From the IMG/VR virus record IMGVR_UViG_3300027788_000059, positions 1 through 27,400 of that record: a stretch of 27,400 nucleotides of DNA. One strand, 5' to 3'. The notes under the pieces were generated by a model. The model ran no database searches, was not told the DNA's origin, and saw nothing but the letters and a program-made list of their open reading frames with translations. The translations under genes were made by a program, and so were the position numbers. Shown piece after piece: positions 9,178 through 17,800 of this stretch; the stretch's first letter is position 1, and every line of letters starts with the position of its first letter. The stretch comes from a virus.

Positions 9178-11160
9178 TTAAAATTCCAGTACAAATTTAA
9201 ATTCTTCTCTTGAGAGGTCGGTTCTTGCTAATGGGAAGAAGTCCTCCATGAAGTACACTTCGCCTGTTCTCTGTTTATAATCCGAATAGATAACATTATC
9301 TGCTATAGGATTATTTATTGTTATTCTCTGACCAGTATTTGAGGTAATTGCCAGATTTGGATTAAATGATGTATCTCCATTACCAACCAAGGCATTATTT
9401 CTATATGGTCCTACGTATTCTGCTAAAAATACTGTATTTGAAGTTGCATCAATCTCGTGTACTTGAGCACTAAACACAACATCATTATTTACATTAACTT
9501 GAGTGATTGTACTATTTGCATTTAATCTTGCGTAATCATCTGTTTTAATCGCAAGTCTATTATCAAAGATATCAGGTTCAGTTGCGGTATTTGCTTGTCC
9601 GCTTCTCCATGTTGCTACACCTGACATATCTTTAAATGTTGGGCTTCTTACAATACCAATAGCTCCGTAAGTATTCTTATCTCCGATCTTTGTATTGTCT
9701 TCTGCTGTAATGAATGCATACATTGAAAAATGTTTACATCTAAATTCATCTAATAAATTATAAGCATGTCCACCTTTCGGTTCAATAATAGGTTGGATAG
9801 TTGCTCTTACATCTGCTGATTCAGTAGCTCCTGGATTAAAATCAATGAGAGGATCTACAACAGACGCAATTGCGTTATTATATCCTGTGCCTTTATTTAA
9901 AAGAATGATTTTATTAATACCACCGTTATCAATTTCAGGTATTGCTATTGCTCCATCTCCATCACCGCTTATTTTAACACGTGGGAAGATTTTAATATTT
10001 GCGTTAACAGTTGCTGTTGATACCATGAAGTCAGTTAAACCTTTCCATGTACCACCTGATGTATACGCCCCGAAGGCAGCACCATTAAGATCTGTTGTTA
10101 ATAATGCATCTGTTTTTAATTGAAAAGTATCTGCGTCCACAACGTTTACAAAAAAGGTAGTTGCGGCAAGTGTTGTTGAATCTGCTTCATTTACATTTAA
10201 TTGCGTCATGCCAACAACGTCTCTAAACGTAATTGGTTGACCATTTACTAAGTTATGAGATGCCGATGTAATTACGACAGGCGATGCTTGGGTTGCATTC
10301 GTTATGCTACCGCGTCTTGGATTTATTAATTCTTCACCAATAGTAATTTCCGCTAGACCGCTTCCTTGAATCAGTTTATAAGCTTTGATTTCAAATAGAT
10401 TCGTAACACTTGAACTTGGGTTTGTTGCGTAAAAGAATTGACCTGTATAGTAATTTTCTGTTGCTTGCCAATCTTGCTCTCTTGGATCAATAACTATTTT
10501 AACATTACCGTGAGAATTAGGCCCAGCAGTTCGTCCTGGTGTAATTTCTTTTATAAGTCCGTTCTTTTCTTCGTATCCATTATTAACAATAGAATTAGTA
10601 ACTTGAATCTCAGATATGCCACCGCCGTAAACCCCAGCTGGGTTAGTATTTGCAGTAGGATCAATTGGTATATAACCTAAAGCATTATAAGCCTCAAATT
10701 GTAATGTAGTAAGACGATACATATACTTCCAAACATAGCCGTCGGCAGTTTGGTATATTTGATTTACATTAGCAGCATCAAAAGTAGGTGGTGCTTGTGA
10801 ACCAACTCCTTCGTTATTATTAAGGCATTTATAAACTCTGTAATCATCAGTGTCGTTATCGTTAGGACCGACTACGGCATAAAAGTTTAAACCATCAAGA
10901 TCTGTTTTATCATCGTATTCAGAATATACAATACTTCGTTGCCAAGGGTAATACTTTATCATAAAGTTAATATCTTGATTACGTACCTTTTTGCCAAATA
11001 ATGTTTTTTCTAAAAATTCGTTTTGCGAAGTAGCAGAATCAACAGGTGTAATTCCACCTATGCTAGAAACAAACATATAATAGTCGTCATTAACCTTTGC
11101 GTCAGCAATGAATAACTTATTAACGTCTTGATTAAAGTTGTTTGTTAGAATTTCAGGCAT
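9178..11160 (-). CDS. gp8: Baseplate wedge protein gp8
   Basis: A 660-residue homologue of T4 gp8, a dimeric wedge subunit that bridges gp7 and gp10. The N-terminal part contains VYKCLNNN (110-117), then QTADGYVWKYMYRL (137-150), corresponding to the T4 VYRCLD and GDGYVWEYLFEI segments. The last 30 residues (GEVYFMEDFFPL, ending EFKFVLEF) match the T4 C-terminus (GEMIYMEN, ending INILFTF). It is about twice the T4 length (334). Part of the extra sequence is an inserted beta domain at about residues 285-373 (VVITSASHNLVNGQPITF, then FFVNVVDADTFQLKT) of the FCCH-like type common in phage tail proteins. A late promoter lies just upstream. Family assignment is good because N- and C-terminal signatures agree and gene order fits. 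Confidence 0.87.
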   Translation of the reverse strand: MPEILTNNFNQDVNKLFIADAKVNDDYYMFVSSIGGITPVDSATSQNEFLEKTLFGKKVRNQDINFMIKYYPWQRSIVYSEYDDKTDLDGLNFYAVVGPNDNDTDDYRVYKCLNNNEGVGSQAPPTFDAANVNQIYQTADGYVWKYMYRLTTLQFEAYNALGYIPIDPTANTNPAGVYGGGISEIQVTNSIVNNGYEEKNGLIKEITPGRTAGPNSHGNVKIVIDPREQDWQATENYYTGQFFYATNPSSSVTNLFEIKAYKLIQGSGLAEITIGEELINPRRGSITNATQASPVVITSASHNLVNGQPITFRDVVGMTQLNVNEADSTTLAATTFFVNVVDADTFQLKTDALLTTDLNGAAFGAYTSGGTWKGLTDFMVSTATVNANIKIFPRVKISGDGDGAIAIPEIDNGGINKIILLNKGTGYNNAIASVVDPLIDFNPGATESADVRATIQPIIEPKGGHAYNLLDEFRCKHFSMYAFITAEDNTKIGDKNTYGAIGIVRSPTFKDMSGVATWRSGQANTATEPDIFDNRLAIKTDDYARLNANSTITQVNVNNDVVFSAQVHEIDATSNTVFLAEYVGPYRNNALVGNGDTSFNPNLAITSNTGQRITINNPIADNVIYSDYKQRTGEVYFMEDFFPLARTDLSREEFKFVLEF

Positions 11161-11187
11161 TGTTATTTAATTCTCTATATTTTAGTT

Positions 11188-11195
11188 TATTTATA
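11188..11195 (-). promoter_or_regulatory. T4-type late promoter (TATAAATA)
   Basis: The plus strand reads TATTTATA, giving TATAAATA on the minus strand, inside the 44-bp gap between the subtilase gene and gp8 and about 28 bases before the gp8 ATG. Expected transcription start is near 11182. It would drive gp8, the giant DUF4815-type gene, the small coiled-coil gene and the S74 fibre. Confidence 0.75.
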
Positions 11196-11204
11196 TCCAT
11201 TGGA

Positions 11205-12923
11205 CTAACCTCTCTTTCTTATTCTTGGCCTTGGATACGCTAGTCCACTCGTAGGTCTTGCTTTTGCATTTACTTTTGGAAAACTCATTCCAGTTTCAGG
11301 TCTTTGGTTAATCCATCTTAATATTCTATTCGGTGAACCTTGTAGACTATTGAAATCAGTACTACTATCAGTTCCTGTATCATACATTACATCTTTGGTT
11401 GCGTTTGCTTCTATCCAAGCATTGGCTTCAGCTTGAGTTATATTAGGATTACTTTCTGCAAGTAATGCAAGTACACCACAAACTTGCGGACTTGCCATGC
11501 TTGTTCCGCTAATCTTACCAAGATAATACGAACCATTTCTAGAATCGGTAACACCACCATAACTATTTGTTAAAAATGAACTCATTATATTGTCACCGGC
11601 TGCATGAACATCAACTGCGTTACCACAAGTTGAGCTAACTCTTTTACGGTCATCTCTATAAACATCTACTGCACCAACATTTAAAGTAGGTTCATTCAAT
11701 CCAAGCGAACCAGGTCTATTACTCGGTATGATAGCTGCATATGTATTTGATCCTTGCCTCAGGTACAAGTAATTTTGATAATCTTGATCACCAAGTTTAA
11801 CATTTTTCTGAGCGTTGTTTCCTGATGCTGTTACTATAATAATACCATCGGCTATTGCGTCGGTGATATCTGCATTGATTGAGTTTGAAGCATAAGCGAT
11901 ATACCAGTTGCCATCAGATGGTACATTTATACCTCTTGCTTCTAATTCAGAATCATTTAAATCAATACCTTGGTCACCGTACTTATCGTAGGTTACTCCT
12001 CTGTATCTAACTATGCCGACTCCATTATAAGATCCGTTTGTAATGTAACTATCTCTAGTGACACCGCCGCCATAACTGTTATTAGTTATTGTAGGATTTC
12101 TTCTACCAGTTTCTGCGTTGATTGGTTTTGTGTTATGCCATTCACGAATGTAATCCCATAACGTGGAAGGAGTAAGAGGTGAACCACCTGTAACTTGGTT
12201 TACAGCACCGGCATAATAAAACTCTATACTATAAATATTTGCATCTCTAGCCCAGCCAAGAGTATTTCCTGCTACAGTCCCACCGACATGAACACCATGA
12301 TTAGTATCGTTCTCGACTCCTGTTGTACCATAATCATAAGTACCGTTTGAACCAAGACCTAATTGGTTTGTTAGAGAGAACCAATTAAATGCCTGTACTC
12401 TGCTTCCACCTGTTCCATCAGCGTTGACGGCGAACTCTGGGTGGGCTTGAGCAGTTGTTGTAATTGATCCATCAACAATTACTACATCAACATTTTTTCC
12501 TGAAGCAGTTATATTAACAGTGGCAGATGTTTCTTTTGTACTGCCACTTAATGCAGTATCTCCCCACGTACCACTTTCTGCGTTGGTTCCAATAGTATGT
12601 CGTAATATTCCCCAATTTTTGTCTCCTACCGAGACTCCATCGTTACTTCTTTTCCATGTACCAGATTCAGAATACCCATTAGTTTTCCATTCTACAAGAT
12701 CAAGAAATGCTTTTGATTCTATACCCAATACTCGAGAATCTTTATTTAATTCTATAACTTCATCTGGAGTTAACATATAATGAGTATTACGACTAATCGC
12801 TCTTCTTAAATGTAAGTCAACTGCTCTATCAGGAATATAAAGATCGCCACCTAATGTTTCCATATCGTTATAGAAATCATCTAGGTCTTCTTTATTATGA
12901 AGAGTGACAATATATTCTTCCAT
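11205..12923 (-). CDS. Subtilisin-like serine protease (S8 family), probable virion-associated
   Basis: A 572-residue protein with a full subtilase catalytic set: Asp151 in VDVVIVDGSI, His209 in NHGVHVGGTVAG, oxyanion Asn369 in TASGNN and Ser475 in GTSMASPQVCG. The nucleotide codons at 12471-12473, 12297-12299 and 11499-11501 confirm the triad. Residues 1-80 (EEYIVTLHNKEDLDDFYND at the start) resemble an I9-type propeptide, suggesting self-processing. No signal peptide or membrane segment is seen, so it is not a normal secreted enzyme. The tail (about 540-572) is basic and Pro-rich (ARPTSG, YPRPRIRKRG). It starts 6 bases after the cupredoxin fibre gene, with GAGG in the end of that gene as a distant ribosome site. 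Being embedded among baseplate genes, it could cleave host surface proteins or process particle proteins. Enzyme class is nearly certain; target is unknown. Confidence 0.92.
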   Translation of the reverse strand: MEEYIVTLHNKEDLDDFYNDMETLGGDLYIPDRAVDLHLRRAISRNTHYMLTPDEVIELNKDSRVLGIESKAFLDLVEWKTNGYSESGTWKRSNDGVSVGDKNWGILRHTIGTNAESGTWGDTALSGSTKETSATVNITASGKNVDVVIVDGSITTTAQAHPEFAVNADGTGGSRVQAFNWFSLTNQLGLGSNGTYDYGTTGVENDTNHGVHVGGTVAGNTLGWARDANIYSIEFYYAGAVNQVTGGSPLTPSTLWDYIREWHNTKPINAETGRRNPTITNNSYGGGVTRDSYITNGSYNGVGIVRYRGVTYDKYGDQGIDLNDSELEARGINVPSDGNWYIAYASNSINADITDAIADGIIIVTASGNNAQKNVKLGDQDYQNYLYLRQGSNTYAAIIPSNRPGSLGLNEPTLNVGAVDVYRDDRKRVSSTCGNAVDVHAAGDNIMSSFLTNSYGGVTDSRNGSYYLGKISGTSMASPQVCGVLALLAESNPNITQAEANAWIEANATKDVMYDTGTDSSTDFNSLQGSPNRILRWINQRPETGMSFPKVNAKARPTSGLAYPRPRIRKRG

Positions 12924-12929
12924 TTTAAA

Positions 12930-14831
12930 TTAAGCCTCTAATTGTAGAATTTGTAGGGCAACTGTGATCACGGCATTTCCACCGCTTTTATTTCTTACTG
13001 TAACTGGAATGTTTGTAGTTGGTGTGCTTTCTAAATTATAACCAATTGCTCCAGGAGATAGTCTTACTGTTTGAGCACCTGTTGTAATTACTTCGGCAAT
13101 CACACCTGCATCTGGTGCAGGGTCTGTGCTTTCAGTTCTTGAACTATCAGCTGTTCGGGCTGCACCGTCTGTATAGAGTGTTACCCAAGCTGCAGCTGAT
13201 GTTGTAATTGTATATAAAGCGTATCCTTTAAATCCAGTAATGTCAAGGTTAGCGGCCACACCGTTAGCAATTGAAGATGTTGCTTGTGATGGAGAAATAC
13301 GACTTGGTAAACTACCGCCACCACTTGCAGACGGATCAGCAATTATAATATCACCAATCATTCCTGCGTGGGCAGTACATATATACTTATATGTTCCACT
13401 TATAGATCCTGGTACTTTCCAATATAATGTACCACTTGTTTTACCTTGAGCACTTGAACCAGTTGTTCTTGCTCCGTTCTCAGCAATATGAATAAGACCT
13501 GTACCGTATGCAGTACTTGCGTCTGAACGAATTTCAAACGGATGAGAAGCAGTAACACCTGTTAAATCAAACGCAATTGTTTCGCCTGCATTAACATATA
13601 ACGTTGGGTTATCAGTTGTCCCATGAATATCAGAACGATATGAAGATGAACCATTAGGTGTCATTACATGAACTGATGTAGCAGGAACCGCAATATCATG
13701 TACATCTAAATCAGCAAGAGCAATTTCAGTTAATGCAGCAAAGGTTGAAGAACCACCACCCCCACCTGTTGCATCTGCAACCCAAGCAAAGTCAGAACCT
13801 GTCCAACTTAAGATTTGATCTGCTGATGCTAAACTTGTATTTAAATGAGCACTAACATCAGAATCAGCATAACTGCCGCCACCGCTAATCGTAATTGTTT
13901 TAGTTGCGCCTGTTCCTGTCGCTACAACACCTGAACCTACAAAGTTAATAGTTGTAGCCGCTGTTGATAATGCTGAACCTTCGTCTTGTATAGTAATAGC
14001 AGTACCACCGCTACCTGTTGCATCTGCAACCCAAGCAAAGTCAGAACCTGTCCAACTTAATATTTCATTGGAAGATGCACTACTTGTATTAAGGTGAGCA
14101 CTAACATCGGAATCAGCATAACCACCCCCACCGCCTCCGCTTATTGTTGTAAATGTAAATGCGCCTGAACCGTCTGTCGTTAATACTTGACCGTTAGTTC
14201 CATCTGAACCAACATCTGTTAAATTAAGTAAACTTGTTACACCTGCGCTTGGCAATGCAGTCCATGCATAATCAGAACCACTCCATTGTAATACTTCGTT
14301 AGAACTTGCAGCTGAAACATTTAAGTGAGTATCAACGTTTGCGTTAGCATATGAACCACCGCCGCCACCACTACCGCCTTCAACCCAACTGTAAGAACCA
14401 TTTGCACTTGTACTTAAAACGTAACCGCTAGTTTCACTACCGATAATGTTTGTATTATAAACAAATGGATTAAGAGGATCTACATAACTTGTAGGAGCTC
14501 CGCCTGACGTATCTGTTAATAACTTATTCCATGAACCGTGAGCGTAATATAATGAACCTGTGTCATGAGCATGGCCTATAGAACCATGATATGTACTTGC
14601 GCTAACGTTATCGAGATTTAGTTTTGTATCATATAAGAAAGATACTTTGTGTGGTTTACCTAACAAGTCTAAATTGCCGTTAATATCAAATAGATCCACT
14701 GGATTATTTGCATCTCCTAACGCAAGATAAAGCTCATTAAAATTATCGTTGGCTTTGTCGAATGCATTTCTTAACGGATCACCTGTACCGTCGTTAGCGG
14801 ATGCACCGATATTAATTATTTGTTTAGACAT
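12930..14831 (-). CDS. Glycine-rich fibre-like protein with cupredoxin (type-1 copper) domain
   Basis: A 633-residue protein. Residues 1-40 (INIGASANDGTGDPLRNAF, then NDNFNELY) are the N-terminal segment typical of marine T4-like structural proteins. Three related units of about 36 residues (starting at 161, 238 and 321; core ILSWTGSDFAWVADATG) are separated by poly-Gly linkers. Residues about 385-498 look like an amicyanin-type cupredoxin: His430 in ASHPFEI, and Cys485, His488 and Met491 in YICTAHAGMIG, with the C-x2-H-x2-M spacing. The C-terminus (about 528-633: GYALYTITTSAAAWVTLYTD, ending VALQILQLEA) is a beta domain seen in other phage fibres. AGGAAAA precedes the ATG. It opens a two-gene unit with the subtilase. 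Structural role is likely; copper binding is predicted from ligands only. Confidence 0.82.
   Translation of the reverse strand: MSKQIINIGASANDGTGDPLRNAFDKANDNFNELYLALGDANNPVDLFDINGNLDLLGKPHKVSFLYDTKLNLDNVSASTYHGSIGHAHDTGSLYYAHGSWNKLLTDTSGGAPTSYVDPLNPFVYNTNIIGSETSGYVLSTSANGSYSWVEGGSGGGGGSYANANVDTHLNVSAASSNEVLQWSGSDYAWTALPSAGVTSLLNLTDVGSDGTNGQVLTTDGSGAFTFTTISGGGGGGYADSDVSAHLNTSSASSNEILSWTGSDFAWVADATGSGGTAITIQDEGSALSTAATTINFVGSGVVATGTGATKTITISGGGSYADSDVSAHLNTSLASADQILSWTGSDFAWVADATGGGGGSSTFAALTEIALADLDVHDIAVPATSVHVMTPNGSSSYRSDIHGTTDNPTLYVNAGETIAFDLTGVTASHPFEIRSDASTAYGTGLIHIAENGARTTGSSAQGKTSGTLYWKVPGSISGTYKYICTAHAGMIGDIIIADPSASGGGSLPSRISPSQATSSIANGVAANLDITGFKGYALYTITTSAAAWVTLYTDGAARTADSSRTESTDPAPDAGVIAEVITTGAQTVRLSPGAIGYNLESTPTTNIPVTVRNKSGGNAVITVALQILQLEA
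13764..14351 (-). repeat. Three ~36-residue repeats in fibre gene, two sharing a perfect 48-bp repeat
   Basis: The units lie at about 14241-14351, 14013-14120 and 13764-13871, each beginning with a Y-A-(D/N) motif, then a HLN(T/V)S motif, and ending near WVADATG or WTALPSAG. Bases 13764-13811 and 14013-14060 are identical over 48 bp, which points to recent duplication or homogenisation. Each unit is followed or preceded by glycine runs. Confidence 0.85.
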
Positions 14832-14859
14832 TTTGTTTTCCTAAAATTCTTTATAGTTA

Positions 14860-14867
14860 TATTTATT
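14860..14867 (-). promoter_or_regulatory. Late promoter variant (AATAAATA)
   Basis: The plus strand reads TATTTATT, giving AATAAATA on the minus strand, in the 38-bp gap between the gp7-position gene and the cupredoxin fibre gene, about 29 bases before its ATG. It deviates from TATAAATA in the first base, as allowed in the NATAAATA form described for cyanophage late promoters. Placement equals that of the exact copies at 2217 and 11188. Confidence 0.6.
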
Positions 14868-14869
14868 GC

Positions 14870-17800
14870 TTATGAAGGCTGAGTTGTAATATCATAATCG
14901 TTTTCTAAGTACTGGCCAAGTAAGTGTTTCATATCATCCGTGACAACATGAGCAACATCTTCACGGAAGAATATTACATTTCCATAATTATAAATTCTAC
15001 TTGTTGCGCCATATAGCGGCCCTGTTGTTAATTGAAGTCCTGTGTATCCTTGTGCCTGTGCGAATCTAAACGCAGAATCCGTAGCAGGTAAGAAGTTAAC
15101 TCCTACGAATGGTCCGCCTGCATAAGGAACAACAGTATCTGCTCTTCCGTTCATTTGAACAATTCTTCGTTGTGGTATTGGAGTCTTCTGCGTTGTATAA
15201 CCATCCTGTGGCCATTCATCACCTGTATATAAATCATTTAATGGATACCAGAACGCACTATCTCTGTATTGGAAATCGTGTGTTTGTGATATCATACAGA
15301 CAATCGTATCCACGGCAAGATCGTCAATTTCAACAGCGGCTCTCAATGCAAGTCCACCACCATTTGATACACCTACAATACGAATCTTAGTTTCGTCAAC
15401 GTTATTATATAGTTTCAGTTTGGCAATAAGTTCTTTCAACATTTCAATGTCAGGACCGTTTGAAGTTTCATTTGAAACGTTCCAACTATTTGAATAGCCG
15501 TCAACTCCAATACATATATGTCCTGGTAAACTACCTTCGAATTGTCTTACTGTAGCAAAACCTGTTCCACCATTACCATGTAATAAAATAGCAACTGGGA
15601 ATGGTCCTGATCCTGATGGTATGCCCGCAGTTACAGTGTAATCGTGGAAACCTTGATTCCAATTCTTTGTAATTGTTAGATCAGCAACGTTAGCTGAAAC
15701 TAATGTTAATCCACCACTACCGCCTGGTTCGTGGTCGGCCGACACAAACGAGCTATCAGCAGTAAAGTTAGTAACACTTGCGTTCAGCGCTGAGATCTCA
15801 GCAATATCGAATGGAGATCCAGTTCCTTTGTCGTTGAATCTTCGTAAGAACCTCGGTTTAATTGTTCCGCCAACCTTAGCCTTAAACATAAAGTCACCAA
15901 ACAGTTTTGAACCTGCCAAGTGAACATTTTCTTTTAATAACTTTTCGTAATTCTCTAAAGGTAAGCTTGATTTAATTTGATATGAATACTCTTGATAGAA
16001 ATTACTATCCTGTATTCTTTGTCCTGAATCTAAATACTCTTGCTCAAATACTTGAGTTGTACCTGATACAGTATAGAATATATTTTCTTGTGTCTTATAC
16101 CAAAATTGTTGTTTAAGGGAAGGGACTATAATATTAGTCCATCTATCTTTAATTGCTTGAGATGCTGTTCCGTTGTAAAGTTGTGTAAAGATAACTGCTG
16201 TGGCTGAACTGATTGGTTGGGCCTGTTTTGTCATATCGTAAACAGCGTATCCATCTGAAGCAGTACCAAGCAACCAAGGCTCAACCGCTGGGTTAAGAGT
16301 AGGTACGGCAACTGTTGGGTCAATACCAGCAACCATATCTAATATTACCGTGTTAGCACTAAGTGTTGGTATTAAAACTGTCGTTGAAGTTACACTGTTT
16401 TGTTTATAACCACTTAGGTGAGAATTTGTACCTGCCCAGTATCCACTTGTTACACCTTGAGTGTCTGCTTTAATAATACCATGAGAAACAAAGTCATTAT
16501 TAGCTGTTCTTAATTCGCCTAAACCGTTTGCGAAATCAGTAACCTCTGAGTCTGCTACTTCGTATTCCCAATATCCAAAGCCAGAATTTAATATATTTAC
16601 TTCTGAAATCTTTCCTACGGCAAATTCTGTTTCTGATTTAATAACCGCGTTATCACCAAATCTTGAAGTTCCTTCAAAATCGGTTGATATACTTAAAACA
16701 TTTTTTACCTGACTTGGTGCATTCTCAAATGCAATGTTTTCGTTTTTGTTTAATCCATCAATATTAAATGGAGTAATTGTAATAAATCCATCTTGTTGGT
16801 TAACCTTTGTTACGATACCACTTATAGCAGAAGTTACACCTCGTATTCTATCTCTTACAGAGAACGAACCTGCATCACCTGCATCAGCAAATAAAACAAC
16901 TTGATTCTTACGATCTACATTTTTAAGTAATGAATCTTGGGCAATCGCAAATACATCACTCTGATAATCGGAACCAGGATTAATATTATCAAATCCTACA
17001 ATAGAACCAATCGTTAAATCTTGAATATCAAAGGCGTCTGATAATACTGTGTAAATATTTGGAGCAACGGTGGTGCCCGTCATATTAGTTGCGCCACTAT
17101 TATAATCACTTACGTTTGCATCACCAGTCACAGTTGGACCAATATCAGTTAGATGTAATTGTATTGGTAAGAATGGCGTTATGACGTCAGTAATAATAGA
17201 AGCAATAGATGTATCGGTTAGTGATGAAACTTTTACATCGTTTACACTTAACGTATCAGGATAAAGTGGACCAGGAGAAGAACCGTTCACGGTTACTAAT
17301 TGATTTGCTACATCAGACAAGTTAATTGTTATTTGAGGTACAGGAGTAGACACGCCGTCAACGAGAATATTTGGCCTGACTGTTGTCAGTGCAACATTGT
17401 CTTCAAATCCAGTACTAGCGTTTGCTGTGCTAAGCTTAATTCCTATTGAAGATAAATTTTGTCCGATAACGATACCAGTACGACCTAACGCATCTTGTAA
17501 CGTTTCACCTATAACAAATTCTTGATTAAAACCATTCTCACTGTTATCAAGAATAATAGATTGGTCTGAAACAAGTAATCTTGTATTCGCAATCGTATAC
17601 CCATAACCGCCATCTTCTAAATCATATTTAATTTGACCTGAGGCTGTATCTGTAACTGCCGTGACAATTGCTTTACCTGCATTACCATCTTTCTGATGTA
17701 CATTAAGAACTTCACCAATTTCTCTACCTGCGAGATTCTTTCTTTTTGCGCCTACATCTGATCTATCGACAATAGTAAACTTTGAAAGAGATCCGTTTGC

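Noticed and set aside
9312-9319. AATAAATA on the minus strand inside gp8
   Set aside because: Deep within coding sequence and the degenerate form; a similar one occurs at 21280-21287 in the M15 gene. Expected by chance.
12230-12237. Exact TATAAATA on the plus strand
   Set aside because: It is inside the subtilase gene and antisense, with no plus-strand gene downstream; likely chance in AT-rich sequence, though an antisense transcript is not excluded.
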